From: DATGSF01 sp035302865
GTDB taxonomy: Bacteria; Bacteroidota; Bacteroidia; Chitinophagales; Chitinophagaceae
NCBI GenBank assembly: GCA_035302865.1
Contig: DATGSF010000166.1
Span: forward strand, 1-25,100
Direction: 5' to 3'
Length of the DNA: 25,100 nt
Part shown: piece after piece, positions 1-7,850 of the stretch
How the letters are laid out: every line of letters begins with the position of its first letter
Numbering within the stretch: the first letter of the stretch is position 1
Program-made: the position numbers and the translations under genes
Notes under the pieces: model-generated
Databases searched by the model: none
What the model saw: only the letters and a program-made list of their open reading frames with translations
Told to the model about the DNA's origin: nothing

Positions 1-2
1 CT

Positions 3-572
3 AAAGTAGAAGAGATTATCGGTAAGCCACTCTCTCCTTATGCAATAACAAAATATGTAAATGAGTTATATGCAGATATATTCTCTAAAAGTTACGGTAT
101 CGAAACTATTGGTTTACGCTATTTTAATGTTTTTGGTAGACGCCAAGATCCAAATGGTGCTTACGCGGCTGTTATTCCTAAATTTGTTATGCAACTCATG
201 AAGCATGAAAGTCCAATAATTAATGGGAAAGGGGATTTTTCTAGAGACTTTACCTATATTGACAATGTTATACAAATGAACGAATTGGCAATGTTGACTC
301 AGGAACCTAAAGCTATAAATACTGTATTTAATACAGCAGTAGGGGATAGAACTAGTTTAAATGAACTTGTTCATTTTCTTAAAAAATACTTATCAGAATT
401 TGATTCGGAAATTCAGAATGTAGAAGTGGTTTATGGACCTGAAAGAGCAGGGGATATACCACACTCTTTGGCTTCTATTGCTAAAGCAAAACAACTCCTA
501 AATTACAATCCTAGTCATAGTATGGAGGAGGGTTTAAGAGAAGCAGTAAAATGGTATTGGGAGTATTTATAA
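3..572 (+). CDS. UDP-sugar C4-epimerase, SDR family (5' truncated by window edge)
   Basis: This is the C-terminal 189 residues of an NAD-dependent epimerase of the extended short-chain dehydrogenase family; the 5' part lies outside the window. The frame is open from base 3, so an ATG at 189 is internal and not the start. The catalytic Y-x-x-x-K pair is visible as YAITK near the left edge. It is followed by RYFNVFGRRQDPNGAYAAVI and by NGKGDFSRDFTYIDNV, which are the hallmark segments of WbpP/TviC-type UDP-GlcNAc (or UDP-GlcNAcA) 4-epimerases. Such enzymes invert C4 of a UDP-hexosamine in the cytoplasm for capsule, O-antigen or exopolysaccharide synthesis. The substrate cannot be fixed from the fragment; a generic UDP-glucose 4-epimerase or UDP-glucuronate epimerase is the alternative. 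A surface polysaccharide locus probably lies to the left, and the gene ends the plus-strand run here. Confidence 0.85.
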   Translation, partial: KVEEIIGKPLSPYAITKYVNELYADIFSKSYGIETIGLRYFNVFGRRQDPNGAYAAVIPKFVMQLMKHESPIINGKGDFSRDFTYIDNVIQMNELAMLTQEPKAINTVFNTAVGDRTSLNELVHFLKKYLSEFDSEIQNVEVVYGPERAGDIPHSLASIAKAKQLLNYNPSHSMEEGLREAVKWYWEYL

Positions 573-620
573 TTGTTTTTTCTGATTCTTTCGTATAGTG
601 CGTAAGGCTCTATTAACTTT

Positions 621-1379
621 TTATAATGTTTCTGAACTTGGGCTTTTCTCTAACCAGTCATTAGTGCATGCAATAACAAAATTCTCTTGACTTTTGCTTG
701 CATCATTTAACCAATTCCCTACGCTATTTTGTACATATCGAGAGGGGTCTGATTTTAATGGATCTAATATTGGTAAAGCAATAGCAGGATATTCTTTTAA
801 TTTCGTTATATGGGAACACCATACCCCTCTTGGTCTTGTGCTTTCACTTGCAAATCGACGTATATTTGGATCTTTAGATTTTGCCCAATTCTTTAAAATT
901 TTTATACTTAAAACAATGTCTTTCGCTATATAAGGTCTCGTAGCAATCCAACTTATTTCTTTTAAACGGTAATGAGAATCAGTGGCAAAATCCTTTATGT
1001 TGTTTAATCGTTCTTCTAAATTACTATATTCCTTATTGGCCATAATATAACAAGCCCAAGAACGAACAGTATCTGAGCTATGTGTTTTTAAATAGGAAAG
1101 AATATCTTCATTTTTGATCTCATTCATTAATGCTGCAATGCCCTCAGCAATTAGTTTTGTTTTTTTAACTGTACTTTGTGTTTTTAAATAATTCCTGTTT
1201 TGCAAAATAGCTAAATAATAATGCTCTAGGTCTAGTTCATTTAAAACATTCTTCAATAAAATTTCTTGATCAACAGAAAGCCATTCTACAAGATTAGCGC
1301 TTTCTATTTCTCCTTTATTTAATTGTATTAAAATGCTTTTAGGAATTAAATTCTTTTTTCTTGCTCCTTTTCTTTCCAT
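621..1379 (-). CDS. DNA alkylation repair protein, AlkC-like HEAT-repeat family
   Basis: A 252-residue helical protein of the HEAT-like DNA alkylation repair family (AlkC/AlkD group), which excises N3- and N7-alkylated purines by wrapping the DNA backbone. The recognisable part is the C-terminal half: RRFASESTRPRGVW (residues 174-187), then PILDPLKSDPSRYVQNSVGN (203-222), then WLNDASK, the usual signature of the AlkC/AlkF branch. The N-terminal 90 residues are poorly conserved to my eye. The length fits AlkC-like proteins without an extra C-terminal domain. The ATG lies only three bases from a perfect 18-bp hairpin that also looks like the terminator of the upstream gene, so a promoter for this gene is not obvious. 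Family membership is fairly secure; glycosylase activity is inferred from the family. Confidence 0.75.
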   Translation of the reverse strand: MERKGARKKNLIPKSILIQLNKGEIESANLVEWLSVDQEILLKNVLNELDLEHYYLAILQNRNYLKTQSTVKKTKLIAEGIAALMNEIKNEDILSYLKTHSSDTVRSWACYIMANKEYSNLEERLNNIKDFATDSHYRLKEISWIATRPYIAKDIVLSIKILKNWAKSKDPNIRRFASESTRPRGVWCSHITKLKEYPAIALPILDPLKSDPSRYVQNSVGNWLNDASKSQENFVIACTNDWLEKSPSSETL

Positions 1380-1382
1380 AAA

Positions 1383-1422
1383 ATAAAAGTAGAGAAAATT
1401 GATAAATTTTCTCTACTTTTAT
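1383..1422 (-). terminator. Perfect 18-bp hairpin between the T9SS gene and the alkC-like gene
   Basis: Arms ATAAAAGTAGAGAAAATT (1383-1400) and its exact reverse complement (1405-1422) flank the 4-base loop GATA. On the minus strand it follows the stop codon of the PKD/T9SS gene (1446) by 23 bases and ends in a T-rich run, as expected for an intrinsic terminator of that gene. It ends three bases before the ATG of the alkC-like gene (1379), so it would also sit over that gene's ribosome landing region. Confidence 0.75.
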
Positions 1423-1445
1423 GTTTTTCTCTATGTGTTTCATTA

Positions 1446-3308
1446 TCATCTCATAATTTCAAGAGGAGAAGTATGAATTATTTTACCATCATAATCAATA
1501 AATTGCATATGGTAGATTCCTGAATTTATTTTTTGAATATCCAGTTTATAATAATCACTATTATTTATATCTTCTTCTAAGATTATTCTTCCTTGAATAT
1601 CAAATATTAGTATTTTACTTACCGAAAAATCTTTATCCAATTTCTCTATTGTAATAAAGTTTCTCGCTGGATTCGGATACCATTTTAATTTGCTTTTATC
1701 TTTTACTTTATCTTCTACATTAACTACATGCGTCGAAATATATTCGGTTATAACACCACATGCACTAATCATTTCAATTTCAACCTGATAATTCCCGGCC
1801 TCTTCATAGGTATGTTGAACAGTAAAGCCAGCCTTTATATTTCCATCCCCCATATGCCAATAAACATCAATAATATCATTTGGATTTCCTATAGAGAATT
1901 GGAAGGTTTTCTGACCTAAATTTTCAACATGGATATAATCAAAACTAGGAAAAACATTAATTACTTCTACATCTATAGTATCTGTATTTTTGCAACCATT
2001 TGGTGATTCCATAATTACAAAATAGGTTCCAGCAGTACTTACATCTATAGTTCTAGTATTATCCCCTGTATTCCAAATATAACTATATCCATGATTTCCT
2101 GCATCTAAAGTAATTGTTTGTCCTGAACAAATAGTTGTATCTCTTGGGAAGGTAGCTCGTGGTAGAGCTTCTACAAATAAATCTAATGTTACAGTAGAGT
2201 CACAACCAATATCAGTAGTAGAAAAAATATGTGTATATTGACCTGTTTGAGTATAATCAACACCGCCAAAATTGAAAATTTCCCCTTCGCAAATAAACTC
2301 CTGTTGTATAGATGGAGTATCATTATATACTTCTATTTCTATAAACTTAGCTAAAGTGTATTGGTTACAAGGCGCGATTGTTCCTTTTTTTCTAACCCAA
2401 AATTTAGTATCTGAAAATATTGGATCAGGACTATATTGAGGGCTTGTTGTGGTTGCAATTATGTTTTGCCCTGCTATATCTCCCGTACCCCATTCAAATT
2501 CAGTAGTGTTTAAAGTTTCACCACCAATGGCCTCTAGAGTGAAATTAGCACCTTCACAAACTTTACTGGGAGCTTGAATAAAATCTGCTGGAGTTTCAGA
2601 AGTGAGGCTTTCATAGGAAATATCATCGTAACACTCCCCTAATCTCACTCTAATTGTATGTACACCAGGATTAAAAGGATAAAAGATGTTATTTATTATT
2701 TCACCAGTATTATTTATTACTTCAATCGTAACTTCTGGATTATTATGCGGTCCATTTAAATTGTAGGTTATTTCTTTACCAACGGAATTACATAAATCAG
2801 CGGTACTTGTAGTATTTGTGATAGTAGTTTCTTGTTTATATCGTATTGCTGCTGATTGCCCAGAAAAATCATGACCTTTAGCATATCCACAATCATTATC
2901 ATCTGCATTTGCATCCATGGAGCTTACTGTTAAAAAATATTCTGTTCCACCAGAGGGGATAATAGATAAACTATTTAAAGATGGCGTTCCTAGTGGGCTT
3001 GCTGTATTACAAGATGAAAAGTCGCCACTCCACACTTGAAGCCAAGCATTATCTAAAGGAGAATTACAGGTCGAGTTGGTATAATCATTAATGATTTCAT
3101 AACTAACACCCGTTATAAATTGAGTGGGAGTTGCGGTACCACTACCAAGACATGTAATATCGCCGAAAGTATTACAAGTATTGTTATAATTAAGCACTGC
3201 ACTTCCAGGTCCAGACCAACCTAAGGTATCAGGATTTTGTGCATAGGATTGATTTATGCAAAACAATAATAAAAATGAAATTTGCATTAATGATATAAGC
3301 TTTTTCAT
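1446..3308 (-). CDS. Secreted PKD-domain protein with T9SS C-terminal sorting domain
   Basis: A 620-residue exported protein of adhesin-like build. A signal peptide occupies residues 1-23 (MKK, hydrophobic core, cleavage likely after SYA). Beta-rich modules follow with repeated motifs of the gliding-bacterium surface type, such as CEGANFTLEA, FICEGEIFNFGG and ICSGQTITLDAG. A PKD-like domain (YWHMGDGN ... HTYEEAGNYQVEIEM) covers about residues 478-516. A type IX secretion type A sorting domain starts at WYPNPARNFITIE (about 543) and runs to the C-terminus. Such proteins cross the outer membrane through the Por machinery and have the C-terminal domain removed on the surface. No catalytic domain is visible, so a structural or binding role is inferred; ligand unknown. 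It is probably monocistronic, ending at the hairpin just downstream. Confidence 0.85.
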   Translation of the reverse strand: MKKLISLMQISFLLLFCINQSYAQNPDTLGWSGPGSAVLNYNNTCNTFGDITCLGSGTATPTQFITGVSYEIINDYTNSTCNSPLDNAWLQVWSGDFSSCNTASPLGTPSLNSLSIIPSGGTEYFLTVSSMDANADDNDCGYAKGHDFSGQSAAIRYKQETTITNTTSTADLCNSVGKEITYNLNGPHNNPEVTIEVINNTGEIINNIFYPFNPGVHTIRVRLGECYDDISYESLTSETPADFIQAPSKVCEGANFTLEAIGGETLNTTEFEWGTGDIAGQNIIATTTSPQYSPDPIFSDTKFWVRKKGTIAPCNQYTLAKFIEIEVYNDTPSIQQEFICEGEIFNFGGVDYTQTGQYTHIFSTTDIGCDSTVTLDLFVEALPRATFPRDTTICSGQTITLDAGNHGYSYIWNTGDNTRTIDVSTAGTYFVIMESPNGCKNTDTIDVEVINVFPSFDYIHVENLGQKTFQFSIGNPNDIIDVYWHMGDGNIKAGFTVQHTYEEAGNYQVEIEMISACGVITEYISTHVVNVEDKVKDKSKLKWYPNPARNFITIEKLDKDFSVSKILIFDIQGRIILEEDINNSDYYKLDIQKINSGIYHMQFIDYDGKIIHTSPLEIMR

Positions 3309-3419
3309 GCCATGTTATATTTTTTACAAGAGCAAGATAGAAAATTGTATTTTAAATCCAAACCGTAAACGAAGCTTTAACAAATTTAAATTAATATAAT
3401 GCTTTTTATAAATAAAATT

Positions 3420-3749
3420 TTAGGACTGGGAGAGATTAAGTCCTATAATAGAGGCAATTAAAGTAAAAATGAAAAATATTTTCCAAAAGTTGACACTTTC
3501 TTTAAAAAAGAAGATACCCATTAATGCTGTACCTACTGCACCTACTCCAGCAAATACGGCATATGAAATGCTCATTGGGATTTTTTTACTAGCAATAATC
3601 AGAAACCACATGCTAAAGAAGAGTGAAATGCCAAAAGCTATATACCACAATGTTGCGGCGTTTCCTGAGGATTCTTTTGCTTTTACGAGGCATGAAGTGA
3701 ATCCAACTTCAAAAAGTCCAGCAAAGATGAGAATAATCCAATAAAGCAT
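3420..3749 (-). CDS. Small multidrug resistance (SMR) family transporter, SugE/Gdx-like
   Basis: A 109-residue inner-membrane protein with four hydrophobic segments, the standard SMR length. SMR proteins are dual-topology proton antiporters for quaternary ammonium compounds or guanidinium. The essential membrane glutamate is present in helix 1 (E14 in AGLFEVGF). The signature segment KKIPMSISYAVFAGVGAVGT (residues 55-74) matches the loop 2/helix 3 motif of the family, followed by FKES. Overall spacing is closest to the SugE/Gdx guanidinium exporters, but the helix 3 tryptophan (W63 of EmrE/Gdx) is phenylalanine (F66) here, so substrate prediction is uncertain. I see no guanidine riboswitch upstream: the 69 bases to rpsP hold only a terminator hairpin. 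Downstream of rpsP on the same strand, but insulated from it by that hairpin. Confidence 0.88.
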   Translation of the reverse strand: MLYWIILIFAGLFEVGFTSCLVKAKESSGNAATLWYIAFGISLFFSMWFLIIASKKIPMSISYAVFAGVGAVGTALMGIFFFKESVNFWKIFFIFTLIASIIGLNLSQS

Positions 3750-3767
3750 CTAAAGTTTAAATTATAG

Positions 3768-3801
3768 AAAAAAAGCAGAAAAATATTTTTTCTGCTTTTT
3801 T
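3768..3801 (-). terminator. Intrinsic terminator downstream of rpsP
   Basis: An A-tract plus GCAG paired with CTGC and a T-tract forms a long stem centred near 3784. Its symmetric A/T flanks let it act in both directions. It lies 18 bases beyond the rpsP stop codon on the minus strand and before the SMR gene start. Confidence 0.8.
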
Positions 3802-3818
3802 GATTAAAGAATAAGTTT

Positions 3819-4385
3819 TTACTCTTCAGTTTTTTCTTCTGAATTGGCTTCTTCATTATTAGTTTCTTCTGAACTAGCCTCTTCATTAGCTTCAGCTGCA
3901 GCTGCTTCTTCCGCTTCTTTTAATTGTGCTTCCAATTCAGCGCGACGAGCTGCATTTTTCTCTTCAACACGTTTTGCAGCTTCTTCAGCAATAGAAGATT
4001 TCTTATCTCTAATTGCTTGTTTTTCTGCTGCAGTACGCTCGCTAAGTGTAGAATGATGTTCTTCATCCCATTTTGCTAATCTCTTGTCAGCTTCTTCTTG
4101 GCTAATAACGTTCAAACGAACACCTCTATTAAGATGTTTCATGTATAAAACACCTTTAAAAGATAAGATACGTTTTACCGTATTAGAAGGTTGTGCACCT
4201 TTCTCTAACCAATTTAAAGCACTTTCACGATTAAGCTCAACCGTAGCTGGTACTGTTAATGGATTATAAGTTCCTAATTTTTCAATGAACTTACCGTCTC
4301 TTTTAGACGCGCTGTTTGCAACAACGATGTAATAAAATGGGCGCTTTTTTGACCCACGTCTTTGCATTCTGATTTTTACCGCCAT
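3819..4385 (-). CDS. rpsP: Small ribosomal subunit protein bS16 with long acidic C-terminal tail
   Basis: Ribosomal protein bS16 binds 16S rRNA early in 30S assembly. Residues 1-85 are a standard S16 domain: MAVKIRMQRRGSKKRPFYYI at the start, then KFIEKLGTYNPL and RILSFKGVLYMKHLNRG. The protein is 188 residues against about 80-90 in E. coli. The extra part begins with a basic/acidic coiled-coil-like region (about 105-160, AAEKQAIRDKK, EEAAKRVEEKNAARRAELEA) and ends in a low-complexity E/A/N/S/T-rich tail. C-terminal extensions of S16 are common in Bacteroidota. rimM, which often follows rpsP, is not next to it. A good promoter lies just upstream. Confidence 0.96.
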   Translation of the reverse strand: MAVKIRMQRRGSKKRPFYYIVVANSASKRDGKFIEKLGTYNPLTVPATVELNRESALNWLEKGAQPSNTVKRILSFKGVLYMKHLNRGVRLNVISQEEADKRLAKWDEEHHSTLSERTAAEKQAIRDKKSSIAEEAAKRVEEKNAARRAELEAQLKEAEEAAAAEANEEASSEETNNEEANSEEKTEE

Positions 4386-4430
4386 AATAATGGAAATTAT
4401 TTGCGTTTTATAAATTATTAAATAAGGTTA

Positions 4431-4463
4431 CAAAGGTACAAATAAATTTAACAATAAAACAAA
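4431..4463 (-). promoter_or_regulatory. Bacteroidota-type promoter of rpsP
   Basis: On the minus strand TACCTTTG (complement of 4431-4438) matches the -7 consensus TAnnTTTG. A TTTG (complement of 4460-4463) stands 21 bases upstream of it, within the usual -33 spacing. The predicted start is about 40 bases before the rpsP ATG. Confidence 0.7.
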
Positions 4464-4467
4464 AATA

Positions 4468-5313
4468 TTATATTTTTATATTGTCTATCAATCTTACATT
4501 ACCTAAATGCGCGGCTATTAATACCACCATAGGCTTAGTTAAATCAAAATCTTCTAAAACTTCTAAAGTTTGCGCATCTGCTAGTTGGATGTACTCCACT
4601 TTTAATCCCTTGTTTTCCATTAATTCTTTACTTTCTTTTTGCATTACGCTAAATTCTTGCATGCCTTTTTTTGCTTTGATAGAGATGAGACATTGATAAA
4701 TTAAACTAGCTTTACTTCTTTCAAATTCATTTAATCGTACATTACGTGAACTCATAGCCAAACCATCATCTTCTCTTTTAATGGGAATCATGCAAAACTC
4801 TGTTTTAAAATGTAGTTTTTCTAATAACTTTTGAACAACCATGCATTGTTGATAGTCTTTTTGACCCATATATAACCTGTGCGGTTTTATTAATTCTAAA
4901 AATAGGGTCATAATATGAGCCACTCCTTGGAAATGTCCTGGCCTGTACGCTGCCTCTAAAATTGTGTCTAAGTAACCTAATTCATAGAAAGGGATTTTAA
5001 GATTGGGATTTTTAGGGTATAGCTCTTCAAGCGAAGGGATAAAAGTTAAATCGCATCCTACATTTTTTAAAATAACAATATCTGAATTTATATCTTTGGG
5101 ATAATTATTCAAATCCTCTTTATTGTTAAATTGTGTAGGATTAACAAAAATACTACACAAGGTAAAATCATTTTCTTTTTTTGAAGCTTCTATTAATGAT
5201 AAATGACCTTCATGTAATGCGCCCATTGTAGGAACAAAACCTATAGTCTTGTTGTTTTGGACTGCTTTTTCTAAAAATAATTGGAGCTCTTTTTGGTTTT
5301 TAAATATCTGCAT
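4468..5313 (-). CDS. panC: Pantothenate synthetase
   Basis: PanC joins pantoate and beta-alanine with ATP to give pantothenate, the last step of vitamin B5 synthesis leading to coenzyme A; cytoplasmic. The 281-residue length is normal. Visible motifs are FVPTMGALHEGHLSLIEASK (HIGH-like HEGH at residues 34-37), FVNPTQF, RPGHFQGVAHI, YMGQKDYQQ and LAMSSRNVRL (the KMSKS-equivalent loop). The gene is divergent from the GlgA-like gene, separated by about 250 bases. panD and panB are not adjacent in the window. The start ATG is preceded by A/T-rich sequence without an SD, as usual in this phylum. Confidence 0.96.
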   Translation of the reverse strand: MQIFKNQKELQLFLEKAVQNNKTIGFVPTMGALHEGHLSLIEASKKENDFTLCSIFVNPTQFNNKEDLNNYPKDINSDIVILKNVGCDLTFIPSLEELYPKNPNLKIPFYELGYLDTILEAAYRPGHFQGVAHIMTLFLELIKPHRLYMGQKDYQQCMVVQKLLEKLHFKTEFCMIPIKREDDGLAMSSRNVRLNEFERSKASLIYQCLISIKAKKGMQEFSVMQKESKELMENKGLKVEYIQLADAQTLEVLEDFDLTKPMVVLIAAHLGNVRLIDNIKI

Positions 5314-5394
5314 AAATCTCTATAATATTCGTTCTGTGCATATAATTAATGAATGAAAAACAAAACATTTAGTAAATATATGCCAAAAATTTTG

Positions 5395-5402
5395 TACCTT
5401 TG
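5395..5402 (+). promoter_or_regulatory. Bacteroidota -7 element for the GlgA-like gene
   Basis: TACCTTTG matches TAnnTTTG exactly, followed by G/C-poor sequence. It would give an untranslated leader of about 155 bases before the ATG at 5565. No convincing -33 TTG is visible. The leader contains an inverted repeat, ATAATAAAC (5501-5509) with GTTTATTAT (5531-5539), close to the start codon. Confidence 0.5.
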
Positions 5403-5564
5403 CATGGTGCGTGATTCTTTTGGCTGAATAATGCAAAATTAAATGGTGGAACATTTTTGAGCAATATTACAGTAAAAGAATTATTCAAACCTAATTTTTG
5501 ATAATAAACTTTTTAATTTTTTTAAAGATCGTTTATTATTATATTGTTTAATTAATTTACTAAT

Positions 5565-6401
5565 ATGTCTTTACAAGAAAAGAAGAGAGTTCTCATTATC
5601 ACGAATGAGCTGACTCCTTATCTGGAAATTACAGATTTTGCAGAAGTTTTGAATAAACTAGCTGTAAAAACTTTTGATTCCGGTACAGAGATCAGAATTA
5701 TTATGCCAAAGTTTGGAACTATAAATGAACGTAGGCATAGATTACATGAGGTAGTGCGTTTATCAGGCATAAATATTGCTGTGGGAAGAGATGAGCATCC
5801 ACTTTTAATTAAAGTGGCCTCCTTGCCGAATGCAAGATTGCAAGTGTACTTCATGGATAATGAGGATTTCTTTAAAAGAAAGAAAGTATTTGAAGATGAA
5901 CATGGTGACTTTATGGAAGATAATGATGAAAGAATGATTTTCTTCTGTAAAAGTGCGCTAGAAATAGTTAAAAAATTCGGATGGCCACCTGATGTTATTC
6001 ATTGTCATGGATGGATGTCTAGTCTTATCCCTATGTTCTTAAAAACTGTCTATAATAAAGAGCCTGTTTTTGCAAACTCTAAAACAATATTTACCGCTCA
6101 AAAACCACAGTTTGAAGGAGTGATTGGTTCTGATTTTTCAGAAAAAGTTCTTAAGAGCTTACCCGCATTAGAAGAAGAATTTGTGGAAGAGTATAAAGAA
6201 AATAATAATGAAGCATTAACCAAAGGTGCAATTGAATTTGCAGATGTGGTGATTCAGGGTGATGCTGATTTAGATAGGGAAATTCAAGAAGAATTAATGA
6301 ATGCTGAAAATAAATTGTTCGTGCCTTTTGATGAAGAATGGCAAGAAAGCGTAGATATGCTTTATGAACTTTATGAAAATTTAGTTGCTGAAGAAATATA
6401 A
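5565..6401 (+). CDS. GlgA-like protein reduced to the N-terminal starch synthase domain
   Basis: A 278-residue protein that resembles only the N-terminal GT5 domain of glycogen/starch synthase (about 480 residues in GlgA). Family landmarks are KKRVLIITNELTPYL (residues 6-20), the EIRIIMPKFG strand, VYFMDNEDFFKRKKVFEDE, DERMIFFCKSALEI and DVIHCHGWMSSLIPMFLK, which corresponds to the GlgA HAHDW region. The ADP-glucose binding K-x-G-G motif that should follow ELTP is replaced (EITDF, residues 21-25). The entire C-terminal nucleotide-sugar domain is missing; the stop is clean, so this is not a recent frameshift. The C-terminus is acidic. Similar short panC-linked proteins occur in Bacteroidota, as I recall. 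Glycogen synthase activity is unlikely; a structural or regulatory role is possible. It is followed 33 bases later by the DUF4270 gene. Confidence 0.75.
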   Translation: MSLQEKKRVLIITNELTPYLEITDFAEVLNKLAVKTFDSGTEIRIIMPKFGTINERRHRLHEVVRLSGINIAVGRDEHPLLIKVASLPNARLQVYFMDNEDFFKRKKVFEDEHGDFMEDNDERMIFFCKSALEIVKKFGWPPDVIHCHGWMSSLIPMFLKTVYNKEPVFANSKTIFTAQKPQFEGVIGSDFSEKVLKSLPALEEEFVEEYKENNNEALTKGAIEFADVVIQGDADLDREIQEELMNAENKLFVPFDEEWQESVDMLYELYENLVAEEI

Positions 6402-6407
6402 AATTAA

Positions 6408-6415
6408 TATCTTTG
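6408..6415 (+). promoter_or_regulatory. Bacteroidota -7 element for the DUF4270 gene
   Basis: TATCTTTG matches TAnnTTTG. It starts six bases after the stop of the GlgA-like gene and gives a leader of only about 15 bases before the GTG at 6435. This supports that start and a transcript separate from the upstream gene. Confidence 0.5.
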
Positions 6416-6434
6416 AATCGCTAAAATATAATCT

Positions 6435-7835
6435 GTGATTAAACGACTAATAAACAAGAAAGCTATTGGATTAGTAATGATAACTACTACCTTTAGCTTT
6501 TTTTATGCTTGTAAGGAAAAAACAATAACTGGAACTGATACTATTCCAGAGGAAGACCGTATAAATACGGTAAAATATGATGAACAGTTCTTTGAGCCCG
6601 AATTTTATGTGGGAAAAATAGATAGTGCTTTTACTAATAATATGGCACAACCACAAGTGGCTTTAGGTGAAACTCAGGGAGATAATATATTTTCTTCCAT
6701 TAAGGCTAGTGCTTATTTGCAATTGGCACCCGCTGGTGCTTTCTATAGTGTGCCTCAAGGATATCAATTAGATTCTGCTCACCTTGTCTTACCCTTTTCT
6801 GGAACTATGTATGGTGATTCTTTAAACTTTCAAGAAACAGCTATGCATATTAAGCTCTACAATGTGAAAGAGGGAATTAAAAATACTAAATTGTATTATC
6901 AGGATGCTAGCTTTCCCTTAGATCAGGAACTCGTTAATGCTACTATTGGCATTAATACGCTAAAACAAGAGTATGTACTAGGGACGGATACTATAAAAAA
7001 TGCCTTAGTTTTAAAGCTGCCTAATAGTTATATACAATCGGTTTTGGATTTGCCTGCACAGGAATACGAATCTACGGGTATCTTTTTAGAAAGTATTAAT
7101 GGATTTTATATAGAAGCACAAAGAATGGATAATCAAAGCAGAGGAGCTATTTATTATTTTGATTTAAATGGAAAAGATATTAATAAAAAAGCAAGAATAC
7201 AGGTGCATGGTAGAGATGCGGAAGATAAGGAAAAAGCTTTACACTTTGCTTTTAGTTTAGGAAATACAAACTATATTAATCATATTGAAAAACATAATAA
7301 TACTAATTTTGCTTATTTATATGATGGAAATAAACATGCTACTGATAGCGTTTTCGTGGAAACAGTGCCTGGATTATATACGGATATAGTATTGAAAAAC
7401 TTAAGAGATTTACCTGCTAGTATCATTCATACTGCTTCTATTTCCTTGGTTAATATTCCTCAAACACAAATTGAGTATTTTGCTATGCCTCCGCAATTGA
7501 TTGTGGAAAGAGTGCGCATTAATGATGGAGTTGAGGAGATAGAAAAATTAGAAGATTATGGCAAGTTTAGTGGGCTTTATCCTAGTTCTGGATTGCAGTT
7601 CGTTGGTGGGCAATTAGGATTAAAATCTTTATTGGGTCAAACACATGGTGCTTATAAATTGCACTTCCCAAGAACTTTACAAAAAGCTATTAAAGAGGGT
7701 GAAGAAGAGTTAATTTTAAGAGTTCGACCTATTGAAGAAACTGTAGCTGGTTACCGTGCTTTAATGGGTGGAAAAAACCAATCAGATGAAAAATATAATA
7801 TGAAAATTGAGGTAGTAGCAACTGAACTCGATTAA
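6435..7835 (+). CDS. DUF4270 family lipoprotein
   Basis: A 466-residue predicted lipoprotein of the Bacteroidota-restricted DUF4270 family. The start is GTG, chosen because it keeps a basic n-region (MIKRLINKK) before the hydrophobic stretch; the next in-frame ATG (6477) would remove it. The lipobox ends at C26 (FFYAC), so the mature protein should be lipidated and face the periplasm or the outer membrane. DUF4270-like landmarks are TVKYDEQFFEPEFYVGKIDS, where the mature domain opens, YQLDSAHLVLPFSGTMYGDS and a C-terminal beta-rich region with FPRTLQKAIKEGEEELILRV. No enzyme motif is visible and the function is unknown. In Bacteroidota DUF4270 genes often sit next to a panC/glgA-like pair, as here; the link is synteny only. 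Confidence 0.8.
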   Translation: MIKRLINKKAIGLVMITTTFSFFYACKEKTITGTDTIPEEDRINTVKYDEQFFEPEFYVGKIDSAFTNNMAQPQVALGETQGDNIFSSIKASAYLQLAPAGAFYSVPQGYQLDSAHLVLPFSGTMYGDSLNFQETAMHIKLYNVKEGIKNTKLYYQDASFPLDQELVNATIGINTLKQEYVLGTDTIKNALVLKLPNSYIQSVLDLPAQEYESTGIFLESINGFYIEAQRMDNQSRGAIYYFDLNGKDINKKARIQVHGRDAEDKEKALHFAFSLGNTNYINHIEKHNNTNFAYLYDGNKHATDSVFVETVPGLYTDIVLKNLRDLPASIIHTASISLVNIPQTQIEYFAMPPQLIVERVRINDGVEEIEKLEDYGKFSGLYPSSGLQFVGGQLGLKSLLGQTHGAYKLHFPRTLQKAIKEGEEELILRVRPIEETVAGYRALMGGKNQSDEKYNMKIEVVATELD

Positions 7836-7850
7836 TTCTTAAATTTATAC

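Noticed and set aside
694..933. 79-codon plus-strand open frame
   Set aside because: Antisense shadow of the alkC-like gene, which has clear family motifs on the minus strand.
3844..4056. Ser/Ala-rich plus-strand open frame
   Set aside because: Antisense shadow of the E/A-rich tail of rpsP; low complexity and no start context.
5404..5427. Seven-codon leader peptide MVRDSFG before the GlgA-like gene
   Set aside because: The predicted transcript start is at or after its ATG, there is no regulatory codon bias, and it lies far from the gene start.
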